A stretch of 64,000 bases of DNA, taken from Cycloclasticus sp. GTDB taxonomy: Bacteria; Pseudomonadota; Gammaproteobacteria; Methylococcales; Cycloclasticaceae. The stretch spans positions 1 to 64,000 of the forward strand of contig DUCS01000036.1 of NCBI GenBank assembly GCA_012959695.1. Direction: 5' to 3'. Below the pieces are notes generated by a model. That model had not been told where the DNA came from. It saw only the letters and a list, made by a program, of their open reading frames with translations, and did not search any database. Below, piece after piece: positions 36,601 through 46,778 of the stretch (position 1 is the stretch's first letter; the number at the start of each line of letters is the position of its first letter). A program made the position numbers and the translations under genes.

Positions 36601-37128
36601 CCGACCCGTGCGCTGGATTTCAAGATAAAAACGATCGCCAAACGCTTTATGCCATGTTTGTAAAAGCCTCTCGGTATTCTCTGAATCATTACTCTGCAAG
36701 GACGTTGCAAATAATCCTTCAAGAAAACCAGATAAAACAATCAAGCCCTCATTGTCATCACAAATTTTCTCAGAGGTTAAATACGGAACACCTTTATCTT
36801 GGCCATTGATGTATGCATCTGAAATTAGTTCACACAACCTAAGGTAGCCTTTCTTATTTTGCACCAGCAGTGTGACGATATAAGGCTTCTTTTGATCGAC
36901 TGCATCTTTAATAAGCACATCCGCACCAATAATGGGCTTAACGCCGGCACTAGTGGCCGCACGATAAAATTTTACTGCAGCAAATAAATTTGATTGATCC
37001 GTCACAGCAATCGCTGGCATGGATAATTCAGTTGCTCGCTTAACCAGTGGTTTTATACGAATAATACCGTCTACTAAGGAATACTCAGTATGGTTTCTTA
37101 GGTGAACAAACGTCAGTTTTTCTGTCAT
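33622..37128 (-). CDS. dnaE: DNA polymerase III subunit alpha
   Basis: N-terminal PHP domain; [42 protein letters not shown]. Confidence 0.99.
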   Translation of the reverse strand: [1168 protein letters not shown]

Positions 37129-37691
37129 GCTAATAACGCTTTTACCGGAGCGAATGAGCGACGGTAAATATCAGTAACACCATTAAGGAAAATACTCTTT
37201 TTGTGTGCCGGTGTTGGGTACCCCATATGTTGTGCAAGGTCATACCCTGGATTTAATACATCTAAAATTGCCATGTGTTCGTCACGGTAGACTTTTGCGA
37301 TAATGGAGGCGGCAGAAATCTCTGCGATTAAGTTATCGCCACCTTTTATGCACTCTCCTGGAATTTGAATATGAGGGTAAAACGTGCCGTCAACTTGTGC
37401 AAAATCACAAGGAACACTCAACCCTTCATACGCCCTTTTCATGGCGAGTAAACTGGCTTGTAATATATTCAACTCATCAATTTCCAACGCTTCCGCACGG
37501 CCTATTGACCAATCTTTAGCATTGGTCATAATCATTTCTGAGAGCTCATCTCGTTTCTTTTTAGACAGTTTTTTAGAATCCATCAAACCCTCAATCGGTT
37601 TATTTGGATCCAAAACAACTGCCGCCGCAACAACAGGGCCTGCAATACAACCACGCCCTACTTCATCTAAACCAACAATCACACGACTCAT
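37125..37691 (-). CDS. rnhB: Ribonuclease HII
   Basis: VIVGLDEVGRGCIAGPVVAAAV; start reassigned to MSRVIVG, giving a TGATG overlap with lpxB. Confidence 0.96.
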   Translation of the reverse strand: MSRVIVGLDEVGRGCIAGPVVAAAVVLDPNKPIEGLMDSKKLSKKKRDELSEMIMTNAKDWSIGRAEALEIDELNILQASLLAMKRAYEGLSVPCDFAQVDGTFYPHIQIPGECIKGGDNLIAEISAASIIAKVYRDEHMAILDVLNPGYDLAQHMGYPTPAHKKSIFLNGVTDIYRRSFAPVKALLA

Positions 37692-38851
37692 CAAGCAATG
37701 TCTCCATTCAAAACACGAGAAACAATATCGGCCGCCTGTAGGTCGGCATCCCGGCATAATGAAATAGCCATATCATCAAAATGTTCAACCATACTGTCTG
37801 ACACGCCTGATTCGTGATAAATCCTTAGTAATTCTTCAGCCAAAACGTCAGGCCTTACTTGCTCTTGTATAAATTCTTTTATTAACTCTCTGCCTGCAAT
37901 CAAGTTCGGCATAGACACGAACGGTGCTTTTAACAAATTAAACGTTCTAAAAACCCACGCTGTCAGCGCCGACACTTTGTAAGCAACGACCATCGGTTTT
38001 TTCAACAGCATAACTTCAAGCGTTGCTGTGCCTGATGCAACCAACACCATATCAGATGCGGCAATCATGGATGCTGTCGCAGATTGCTTGATGATTAAAT
38101 CAAGTTGAATCCCTGATTCCTTATAAATATCGTTGAATAACCCAATGGATGATTCATCAGCCAGTGGCACGAGTACTTTTAGGTTTGGAATTTTTTTCGC
38201 GCATTTTTCTGCCGTTTCAAGAAAAATTAAACTGTGGCGATTTAATTCACCCATGCGGCTGCCCGGCATCATTGTTAAAACGGGGGTATCTGCTCCAATA
38301 TCTAATGCTTTTTTCGCAACCGATGTGCTGTCATGCTGTTTATACTGATCCGCTAATGGGTGACCAATAAAATAGGCTGGCACAGCGGTATTTTTAAAGT
38401 AGTCTTCTTCAAAAGGAAAAATGCACAGGAGTGCATTTAACGAACCGATTAGTTTTTTAATGCGTTTAGGACGCCACGCCCAAACCGTTGGACTAACATA
38501 ATGTACGGTTTTTATATCCCTATTATGGAGTTCTTTTTCCAATTTTAAATTAAAATCAGGCGCGTCAATTCCGACGAATACATCAGGTGATTCGTTAAGG
38601 ATGGTTTGTTGCAATGTGCGCCTAATAGCCAATAATTCAGGCAAGTGTTTGAGGACTTCAAATAAACCAAACACGGATAGTTTTGACATTGGATAATACG
38701 AATGAAAACCTTCCTTGATCATCCGTGCCCCTCCAATCCCTGAAAATTGAGCATCTGGATAACGTTCTTTTAAACGTTTAATCAAACCGGCTGCCAGTAT
38801 ATCGCCAGAGTGTTCTCCAGCAACCATCATAATTTTAAGTGGTTTATTCAT
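37691..38851 (-). CDS. lpxB: Lipid-A-disaccharide synthase
   Basis: MMVAGEHSGDILAAGLI; FVGIDAPDFNLKLE; PSRMGELNRH-like MMPGSRMGEL. Confidence 0.97.
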   Translation of the reverse strand: MNKPLKIMMVAGEHSGDILAAGLIKRLKERYPDAQFSGIGGARMIKEGFHSYYPMSKLSVFGLFEVLKHLPELLAIRRTLQQTILNESPDVFVGIDAPDFNLKLEKELHNRDIKTVHYVSPTVWAWRPKRIKKLIGSLNALLCIFPFEEDYFKNTAVPAYFIGHPLADQYKQHDSTSVAKKALDIGADTPVLTMMPGSRMGELNRHSLIFLETAEKCAKKIPNLKVLVPLADESSIGLFNDIYKESGIQLDLIIKQSATASMIAASDMVLVASGTATLEVMLLKKPMVVAYKVSALTAWVFRTFNLLKAPFVSMPNLIAGRELIKEFIQEQVRPDVLAEELLRIYHESGVSDSMVEHFDDMAISLCRDADLQAADIVSRVLNGDIA

Positions 38852-38944
38852 ATGGATAGATACATTGTCACGACATAAACACTCAGAAATTGAAGGCTTT
38901 AATACATTAGGAACTGATGTGAGCCTATTTTCTCGTCACAAACT

Positions 38945-39715
38945 TTAGCGAAGAATACTACGATTTGAATTCGCTAGAAATTCAACCATTAGCGCCAACT
39001 CAGGGTGTTCGTCTTTAATGCTGATTAACTCATTTGTTGCCTCAGTCAATTTAAGGCCCGATTTATAGAGTGTTTTATAGGCACGCTTGATTTGCAATAT
39101 AGCATCTTCAGAAAAGCCTCTTCGCTTCAACCCAACAGAATTGATACCGTGAGGTTTAGTGGGTTGGCCGCCCACCATCACAAAAGGGGGCACATCTTTA
39201 GTAATCGCACTGCCCATAGCAGAAAAACAATGATCACCGAGGTGACAGAACTGATGCACTATTGAAAAACCACCTAAAATAACATTGTTTCCAATGTGTA
39301 CGTGGCCACCTAAAGAAGCAGCATTTGCAAGAATCACATCATCGGCAATCACACAATCATGCGCAACATGCGTATAGGCCATGAATAGGTTATTACTACC
39401 AATGGTCGTTGTGTTTTTGTCTTGCGTGGTGCCCCTATGAATTGTTGTAAATTCTCGAATTTGGTTATTATCGCCCATCTCTAAATATGACGTTTCACCT
39501 GCATATTTTTTATCTTGCGGGTCTTCACCAACCGATGAAAATTGATAAATACGATTGTTTTTGCCAATTTTTGTTATGCCGTTAATTGTTACGTGTGATC
39601 CAATAACAGTACCAGAATCGATTGTTACGTTAGCACCAATAACCGTATAAGGGCCAATCTGAACATCATCAGCAACGCTTGAACTTGGATCAATAATAGC
39701 CGTTGAATGTATCAT
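38945..39715 (-). CDS. lpxA: UDP-N-acetylglucosamine acyltransferase
   Basis: Hexapeptide repeats; MIHSTAIIDPSSSVADDVQIGPYTVIG; AYTHVAHDCVIAD. Confidence 0.98.
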   Translation of the reverse strand: MIHSTAIIDPSSSVADDVQIGPYTVIGANVTIDSGTVIGSHVTINGITKIGKNNRIYQFSSVGEDPQDKKYAGETSYLEMGDNNQIREFTTIHRGTTQDKNTTTIGSNNLFMAYTHVAHDCVIADDVILANAASLGGHVHIGNNVILGGFSIVHQFCHLGDHCFSAMGSAITKDVPPFVMVGGQPTKPHGINSVGLKRRGFSEDAILQIKRAYKTLYKSGLKLTEATNELISIKDEHPELALMVEFLANSNRSILR

Positions 39716-40161
39716 TTAGTAGATTCCTTTGATGCACAAAGGATATCTGCTGACACAATGATTTTCCCATCAACCGTGGCCTTTGCAGAAAACGACCAAA
39801 TGTTTCTTCGATCTTTCTTGTAAACCGCCTCAATCATCAGTTGATCACCCGGTACAACTGAGCGTTTGAAACGAGCATTATCAATGCCTACTAGGTAATA
39901 CTCACCAAAATCTTCACCGCGATCAGTCAACGTTTTCATTGATAATAAACCCGTGGCTTGAGCCAATGCTTCGATAACTAACACACCAGGCATAATGGGG
40001 TTATGTGGAAAATGCCCGGCAAAATGCGGCTCGTTATAGCTAACATTTTTAAGCGCCAAAAGACGCTTACCGGCCTCGTATTCAACAATTCTATCTATCA
40101 TCAGAAAAGGGTAACGGTGCGGCAAAAATTCCATCACTTTTCTTACATCATCTTGCTGCAT
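39712..40161 (-). CDS. fabZ: 3-hydroxyacyl-ACP dehydratase FabZ
   Basis: LPHRYPFLMIDRIVEY; NEPHFAGHFPHNPIMPGVLVIEALAQ. Confidence 0.98.
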   Translation of the reverse strand: MQQDDVRKVMEFLPHRYPFLMIDRIVEYEAGKRLLALKNVSYNEPHFAGHFPHNPIMPGVLVIEALAQATGLLSMKTLTDRGEDFGEYYLVGIDNARFKRSVVPGDQLMIEAVYKKDRRNIWSFSAKATVDGKIIVSADILCASKESTK

Positions 40162-41186
40162 TAAGAGTCCTTTTGAGATTTAAGTAGTTTATTTATTTTT
40201 TTTGTTAATTTATCTAATTGTTTAAACCGTACCGCGTTCTTTAACCAATCCTTGTTTGATTGGAACGCTGTCCCAGACGAATAAGCACCTGCCTCTTTAA
40301 TAGAGTGTGTCACCATCGTCATGCCGGTTATATGTACGCCATCAGCAATGGAAATATGGCCAACAAGTCCGACCCCTCCCGCTAAGGTACAATTTTTCCC
40401 AATGGTCGTACTGCCAGCAATTCCCGTACAGCCAGCAATAGCTGTGTTATCACCAATCACTACATTATGGGCAATCATCACTTGGTTATCAATTTTAACC
40501 CCGTTGCCAATGATGGTATTTTCCAAAGCACCACAATCAACAGTGGTATTTGCACCTATTTCAACATCATTACCAATAACGACATGCCCTAGTTGAGGGA
40601 TTTTAAACCAGCCACCTTGGTTAGCCAAAGGAGCATAACCAAATCCATCGCTTCCAATCACGGCCCCAGGGTGAATAGTTACATTATCACCAATAGATGT
40701 GCCTTCGCCAATGGTCACATTTGCAACCAAGTGTACGTTCTTACCAATCACTACATCATTATTAATAACGCAGCCTGCGCCAATTGTACAGCCACTTTGA
40801 AGGCTGACATTTTCAGCAATGACAACATTTGCACCTATTAGGCAATCTTTAGCAATATGTGATTCTTGCCCAATCACTGCTGATGCGTGAATGCTACCAA
40901 CCTTCTTAGATTTTCTATATATCAGCTCTGCAGCTTTGGCATAAGATAAATATGGGTTAGAAACGACCAGTGCGTTAACAGGGCAATCGTCAACAAAAGA
41001 AGACGATAGAATAACCACTCCGGCCTTAGTTGCTTTTAATGAATCAGTGTATTTAGGGTTATAAATAAATGATAGTTGATCTTTACTAGCGGCATCTAAT
41101 GTCGCACAACTTTCAATTGTAGACTCCGGGTCGCCCTTCAGTTCGCCACCAATTTCAACCGCTAAGTCTTTTAATGAAATTATCAC
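40161..41186 (-). CDS. lpxD: UDP-3-O-acylglucosamine N-acyltransferase
   Basis: Hexapeptide repeats; [23 protein letters not shown]. Confidence 0.98.
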   Translation of the reverse strand: MIISLKDLAVEIGGELKGDPESTIESCATLDAASKDQLSFIYNPKYTDSLKATKAGVVILSSSFVDDCPVNALVVSNPYLSYAKAAELIYRKSKKVGSIHASAVIGQESHIAKDCLIGANVVIAENVSLQSGCTIGAGCVINNDVVIGKNVHLVANVTIGEGTSIGDNVTIHPGAVIGSDGFGYAPLANQGGWFKIPQLGHVVIGNDVEIGANTTVDCGALENTIIGNGVKIDNQVMIAHNVVIGDNTAIAGCTGIAGSTTIGKNCTLAGGVGLVGHISIADGVHITGMTMVTHSIKEAGAYSSGTAFQSNKDWLKNAVRFKQLDKLTKKINKLLKSQKDS

Positions 41187-41208
41187 AAAATAGAACCGTT
41201 ACGTTTGT

Positions 41209-41718
41209 CTATTTAAGTGATGATAATCTCTGTTGAACTTTATTCGTAATATCGACTGCACTACTAGCAAACACAACACCGTCATGTAAAACCAGGTCAT
41301 ATTTTTCAGCTTCTGATAAGCCTTTAATGGCTTCGAAAACAAGGCGTTGTAATTTAGCTAATTCTTCATTACGTCTTAAATTAAAGTCTTCTCTAAACTC
41401 TTCTTGGTCACGCTTGAGTGCTCTTTTTTTCTCAAGTACATCGCGCTGTAACCTACGCGCTTCTGCTTGACTCATCAATTTTGCATCACGCGCAATTTTC
41501 TCGTCTAGTTTTTTTATCTCTTTTTGACTCGCTAACAAGCGTTTATTTCTTGGGGAAAACTCTTTTTCTAATGCAACTTTAGCTGTCTCAGCTTGTGGCG
41601 CTTTTTCTAAAATCTTAGCTACATTAACAAAACCAACCTTAATATCAGCAGCTTGTGCTATTCCCATTAACGCTATTGTTAATATGCTTGCGACTAAAAT
41701 ATTATTAAAAAATTTCAA
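41209..41718 (-). CDS. skp: Skp/OmpH periplasmic chaperone
   Basis: Signal peptide and IKVGFVNVAKILEKAPQ plus coiled coil; between bamA and lpxD. Confidence 0.94.
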   Translation of the reverse strand: MKFFNNILVASILTIALMGIAQAADIKVGFVNVAKILEKAPQAETAKVALEKEFSPRNKRLLASQKEIKKLDEKIARDAKLMSQAEARRLQRDVLEKKRALKRDQEEFREDFNLRRNEELAKLQRLVFEAIKGLSEAEKYDLVLHDGVVFASSAVDITNKVQQRLSSLK

Positions 41719-41802
41719 TTTACTACTCCTGCAAATGTATATGTTATGCCCAAAGGGCTCTGTAAAATCAGGCTGATATTCTAACCATCAGCATAACTCG
41801 TT

Positions 41803-44160
41803 TTAAATTCCAGAACCGAACGAGAACTGGAAGGCTTGTGTTTCATCTTTTTCTTGTTCGTTTAATGGAGCGGCCAAGCTAAATGATAAGGCGCCGAAAG
41901 GTGATAACCACTTAGCTGACACACCAACGGAATAACGCAGTTCGCCCAAATCAATTTCATCGTCATATACATTACCGGCATCTAAAAATGTGCTTAACCT
42001 AACCGTTTTGCTTTCTGGCATAAAGGGAACGGGGAAGACAAATTCAGCATTACCTACTAATTTGACACTGCCACCAATCGGATCATTAAATGCGTCTCTA
42101 GGGCCTAATGTGTTATCAATAAAACCACGAACTGAACCTTTGCCACCGGCATAGTAATTTTCAAAAAAGGGTAGTTGTTCTGCGTCGCCGTAAGAATCTC
42201 CATAACCGATATCACCGTTCAAGTATAAAGTTGTATGTTGTGATATGGGTATGTATTGTTTTTGATTATAAGATATTTTGTAAAACTCAAGGTCTGATCC
42301 CGGCACAGTAATAACGCCTGATAACCTTTTCGAACCGCCACGCGTTGCAAATATCGCTCTATTTCTTGTGTCTGTACCCCAAACACCTGACACCTTGATA
42401 TTTGTATAGGACTCTCCATTATTCAAAACAAACTTCCCAACTTTCCCTAACGCAGTTTCTGCTTGTTCTTCGGTGAAATTGTTTGGTGGGTCAATAAAAC
42501 TTTGTTTTAATACCTCCTGGTCATAACCAAGATCCAACGAGGTAAATTCAAGATCAATCCCTAAGCCCATTTTATCACTTTCATTAAGAGGCACACCAAA
42601 GTTCACACCCATATTAAATGTTTCAGTTTCATACGCAGACGTGTTTGCTTCTTCCGCATCTGTCGTTCTGTAACTTAGATTAAAGCCACGACTCACACCA
42701 TCAATGGTGTAGTAAGGATTGGTATAACCGAGGCTATATACGGTATTAACTACGCTGTTATTAAAACTAGCATTCATCCGCTTGCCGGTACCTAAAAAGT
42801 TATTTTGGCTGATACTGGCATTTAGAACTAAACCCTGAGATTGAGAGAAACCCGCACCGGCTAAAATATTGCCAGATGATTTTTCTTGAACCGTGTATTT
42901 TATATCGACTTGATCACTTGTTCCGGGCACTGGTGTTGTTTCTACATCAACCTCATCAAAATGCCCTAAACGAGATAATCGAGATTTTGAATGCTCAACG
43001 GATAAGGTGGAAATTGGCGCAGCTTCCATCTGCCTAATTTCTCGTCTAAGCACTTCATCACGAGTCTTTGTATTGCCCTCCATGATAATGCGTCGAACAT
43101 ACACGCGTTTGCCTGGGTCGACAAAAAACGTAACTTTTACCGTTGATGTTTCATCGTCAATTTCGGGAATCATATTAACATTAGCAAATGAATGCCCTTC
43201 ATGGCCAAGAACCGTCGTTATATTTTCAGATGTTTGGGTGGCTTTTTTTCTAGAAAAAACGTCACCCGGCTGTACGATAACAAATGGAATCAGTCTATTT
43301 GGATTGACTATCAATTCGCCGGCAAGCTTCACTTCACTTACGGTATGAACTTTACCCTCATCTAAGTTAATCGTTATGTAGATGCCGTTTTTATCTGGAC
43401 TGATAGAAACTTGTGTTGATACAACCTTGAAATTGATATAACCACGATCTTGATAAAAGGAATTAACACGCTCAAGATCTGCTGAAAGTTTTTGTTTCGA
43501 ATATTGATTACTGTTGGTATAAAAAGAAATCAGTGTAGGCCCTGTTAATTCGAACTCAGCCAATATGTCTTCGTCTGAAAATGATTTATTACCAACGATA
43601 TTAATTTTTTTAATACTGGCAGCATCTCCCTCTACAACACTGATTAATATAGCAACTCGGTTACGTTCAAGAGTCGTTACTTTACTTTCAACCTCAGCCG
43701 AATACTTACCATTATTGTAGTATTGCTGTAATAGCTCATTTTTTACTTTATCCAATACTAATGGGTTAAAGACTCGTCCGACAGCCATGCCAACATCTTT
43801 AAATGCCTCTAGTAATATTTCAGTCTCAATATCACCGTTACCTTCCAATTCAATGCTCGTGATAGCAGGCCGCTCTTTAACAATAATGATAAGTGTGCCG
43901 TCGTCTTGCTCTATGCTCACATCACTGAAAAAGCCCATTTGAAATAATTCTCGAATTACATTCCCTGAACGATCATCTTCAAATTCATCACCAACCTTAA
44001 TGCTTAGCGCATTAAAAACCGCGCCAGCTGTGATTCTCTGCAAACCATTAACGCGAATATCTTTAATTACAAAAGATTCCGCTGCGAAGGCAACAGTTGT
44101 ACTTAAGAAGGCTAAAAGTAAGGCCGCTACTAAGAATAACGTTCTAATCGTTTTTATCAC
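41803..44160 (-). CDS. bamA: Outer membrane protein assembly factor BamA
   Basis: POTRA repeats; YYAGGKGSVRGFIDNTLGPRD; C-terminal FSFGSGI. Confidence 0.98.
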   Translation of the reverse strand: MIKTIRTLFLVAALLLAFLSTTVAFAAESFVIKDIRVNGLQRITAGAVFNALSIKVGDEFEDDRSGNVIRELFQMGFFSDVSIEQDDGTLIIIVKERPAITSIELEGNGDIETEILLEAFKDVGMAVGRVFNPLVLDKVKNELLQQYYNNGKYSAEVESKVTTLERNRVAILISVVEGDAASIKKINIVGNKSFSDEDILAEFELTGPTLISFYTNSNQYSKQKLSADLERVNSFYQDRGYINFKVVSTQVSISPDKNGIYITINLDEGKVHTVSEVKLAGELIVNPNRLIPFVIVQPGDVFSRKKATQTSENITTVLGHEGHSFANVNMIPEIDDETSTVKVTFFVDPGKRVYVRRIIMEGNTKTRDEVLRREIRQMEAAPISTLSVEHSKSRLSRLGHFDEVDVETTPVPGTSDQVDIKYTVQEKSSGNILAGAGFSQSQGLVLNASISQNNFLGTGKRMNASFNNSVVNTVYSLGYTNPYYTIDGVSRGFNLSYRTTDAEEANTSAYETETFNMGVNFGVPLNESDKMGLGIDLEFTSLDLGYDQEVLKQSFIDPPNNFTEEQAETALGKVGKFVLNNGESYTNIKVSGVWGTDTRNRAIFATRGGSKRLSGVITVPGSDLEFYKISYNQKQYIPISQHTTLYLNGDIGYGDSYGDAEQLPFFENYYAGGKGSVRGFIDNTLGPRDAFNDPIGGSVKLVGNAEFVFPVPFMPESKTVRLSTFLDAGNVYDDEIDLGELRYSVGVSAKWLSPFGALSFSLAAPLNEQEKDETQAFQFSFGSGI

Positions 44161-44241
44161 AACACCGTTTATTTATGTTCGTTTTAGGAATATCAAGACA
44201 GTATAGATAAAAGCGCTATGCGACTCAATACGAATTTGTAT

Positions 44242-45606
44242 TTAGCCGATTAATCTTCCAACATCTATGAATACAGCCAGCAACATCACTGACAGTAAAA
44301 CGAACATGCCTAAGCGCATAAAGATGCCCTGCGCTTTATCTGACACTGGCCTTCCTTTAATCGCTTCGATTAGATAAAAAAACAAATGCCCGCCATCTAA
44401 CATCGGAATGGGCAGCAAATTAATAACACCCAAACTCACACTGACAAAGGCCAGGAATTTCAAAAAGGGTACCAAACCGATTGATGCCGTTTTACCTGCG
44501 TATTGCGCAAGGCTTATCGGCCCACTGAGATTTTGAACCGAGGCTTCTCCAATAATCATTCTTCCAATAAGTTTCACTGTCAGCACAGAGTAATTAATGG
44601 TCTGCGTCGCCGCTTCTGCTATCGCCGAAAAGCCACTGAGAGAGTAGGTTGAATAAAACCCTTGTGTTTGCGCCTCGTCGATAAAGGCCGTCACACCAAT
44701 TCGACCAAAAACCACGTCATTTTCTGTTATTTCTTTAGGTGTGATGGACAATAGTACCGTCTCATGGTTTCTCTGTACTTGTACGGCCATTGGTTTATTA
44801 GGATTAGCACGCGTCAACGTAACCCAGTCACTCCATGTTCCAACAAGAGCTTGGTTCACCTTTAAAATCAAATCGCCTTTTTTCAGGCCAGCTTGATAAG
44901 CCGCCTCCCCTTTAATAACATCGCCTATAACAGGTTTTATTCGCGGCAAAAGTGGCTCAATTCCAATACGGGCGACCATTTCATTTGGCTCTGGCAAATC
45001 ACCTTGTTGAAAGCTTAGGAAGACTTTATCAACCTGTCCGCCTGCTTTCGCCACAGTCACTTCCACTTCCCCGGCATCTAACAATTCACTCGCCATTAAA
45101 CCGGCTGCTACACGCCAAATAGAAACAGGCCGGTCATTAACAGCTATAATTTCGTCGCCAACGTCTATTCCTGAGTGAATCGCAATCCCAGCTTCGCTAA
45201 GGTTTCCAATAACGGGTTTAAGCCCGTTTTCGCCGATAGCCAAAATGGCCCAAAAAGCAAAAAATGCAAACAATAAATTAAACACTGGCCCTGCGAGCAC
45301 AATAAGACAACGACTAAAGAGTGATTTATTATTGAACGCTAAGTGCTTTTCGTTTTCCTCGACATCGCCTTCCCTCTCATCCAGCATCTTTACATAACCA
45401 CCTAAAGGAATGCCGGCTAAAACATACTCTGTTGGATCATCTTTTCTGGTGAATTTAAACAAAGGTTTGCCAAAACCCACAGAAAAACGCAGCACTTTTA
45501 CTCCGCATTTTCTCGCAACCCAAAAGTGACCAAACTCGTGAACGGTGACCAAAATGCCCAGCACTACAATAAAAGAAATAACTGAAATAATAACGGACAT
45601 CAACAC
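44242..45606 (-). CDS. rseP: RseP-type site-2 protease with PDZ domains
   Basis: VTVHEFGHFWVARKCGVKVLRFSVGFGKPL; NLLPIPMLDGGHLFF. Confidence 0.97.
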   Translation of the reverse strand: MLMSVIISVISFIVVLGILVTVHEFGHFWVARKCGVKVLRFSVGFGKPLFKFTRKDDPTEYVLAGIPLGGYVKMLDEREGDVEENEKHLAFNNKSLFSRCLIVLAGPVFNLLFAFFAFWAILAIGENGLKPVIGNLSEAGIAIHSGIDVGDEIIAVNDRPVSIWRVAAGLMASELLDAGEVEVTVAKAGGQVDKVFLSFQQGDLPEPNEMVARIGIEPLLPRIKPVIGDVIKGEAAYQAGLKKGDLILKVNQALVGTWSDWVTLTRANPNKPMAVQVQRNHETVLLSITPKEITENDVVFGRIGVTAFIDEAQTQGFYSTYSLSGFSAIAEAATQTINYSVLTVKLIGRMIIGEASVQNLSGPISLAQYAGKTASIGLVPFLKFLAFVSVSLGVINLLPIPMLDGGHLFFYLIEAIKGRPVSDKAQGIFMRLGMFVLLSVMLLAVFIDVGRLIG

Positions 45607-46778
45607 TCACCCAACAGTTGCGCTGTTAATTCTCGTGTTTCTCTATCAACGGCTAAAATGGTTTCTATCGAATCTGCTAAACGAACAGTCGATGCGTTTA
45701 TCGCTTTCTCAATAAGTGTTGCTATCTCTAAAAACCCAATCTTGTTGGATAAAAACGCATCGACAGCAATTTCATTTGCCGCATTTAAAATAGCGGGAGC
45801 CGTTCCTTTCGCTTCAAGCGCGTCAAAAGCCAAACGTAAACAAGGAAATTTTTCGTACGAAGGCGCTTCGAATGACAATTGGTTGTTTACAATGAAGTTT
45901 AATGCTGACACACCGCTGTCCTGTCTTTGAGGCCAGGATAAAGCATGAGCAATCGGCGTTCTCATGTCGGGATTACCCAATTGTGCTAAAACAGAACCAT
46001 CAACATAGTCCACCATTGAATGAATAATACTCTGTGGATGCACCAGTACATCAATTGAGTCAGCGCGCAGGTTAAATAAATAACTCGCTTCAATAACCTC
46101 AAGGCCTTTGTTCATCATGGTCGCAGAATCAACAGAGATTTTTTGCCCCATAGACCAATTCGGGTGATTACAAGCTTGCTCAACAGTCACCTTTTTCAAA
46201 TCGCTTAAATTCATATTCAAGAACGGGCCGCCGGACGCCGTCAAGATGATTTTTCGAATACCTTTAGCCGTCTGGCCAGTTTTATACAACGAGGGCATAC
46301 ATTGAAATAAGGCATTGTGCTCACTGTCTAATGGTAACAAGGTGGCGTTATTTTCTTTGACAACGGACATCAATAAGTCGCCTGATATGACCAACGACTC
46401 TTTGTTCGCCAATAATAACGTTTTACCCGCTTTAGCAGCAGCCAAGGTCGACATCAGACCAGCAGCCCCAACAATCGCCGCAACCACAACATCCGTTTCT
46501 ACCAATTGAGCGACATACTCTAGTGCTTCAAACCCAGACAACACCTCGGTATCAGCAGCATCAGTTAAGGCAATTTTTTTTCTGAAATCTTCAGCCAAAT
46601 CAGCATCAACAACAACCGCATACGCTGGTTTAAACTCAATACATTGCTCTAACAAGCGGTCAATGTTTTTATTTGCTGATAGTGCGATGACCGAATAAGA
46701 CTTTATATTGAGCCGTATGACATCGAGTGTGCTAACACCAATGGAACCGGTCGCGCCCAGTATGCAAACGCCTCTCAC
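45600..46778 (-). CDS. dxr: 1-deoxy-D-xylulose-5-phosphate reductoisomerase
   Basis: ILGATGSIGVSTLDVI; LLANKESLVISG; LPLDSEHNALFQ. Confidence 0.98.
   Translation of the reverse strand: MRGVCILGATGSIGVSTLDVIRLNIKSYSVIALSANKNIDRLLEQCIEFKPAYAVVVDADLAEDFRKKIALTDAADTEVLSGFEALEYVAQLVETDVVVAAIVGAAGLMSTLAAAKAGKTLLLANKESLVISGDLLMSVVKENNATLLPLDSEHNALFQCMPSLYKTGQTAKGIRKIILTASGGPFLNMNLSDLKKVTVEQACNHPNWSMGQKISVDSATMMNKGLEVIEASYLFNLRADSIDVLVHPQSIIHSMVDYVDGSVLAQLGNPDMRTPIAHALSWPQRQDSGVSALNFIVNNQLSFEAPSYEKFPCLRLAFDALEAKGTAPAILNAANEIAVDAFLSNKIGFLEIATLIEKAINASTVRLADSIETILAVDRETRELTAQLLGEC

Noticed and set aside
37692-37757. N-terminal extension MPGCRPTGGRYCFSCFEWRHCL on RNase HII
   Set aside because: It overlaps the lpxB 3' end and is not RNase HII-like; MSRVIVGLDEVGRG at 37691 with a TGATG overlap is the better start.
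37384-37767. 127-aa plus-strand ORF opposite rnhB
   Set aside because: Antisense to rnhB; composition follows the opposite strand codons.
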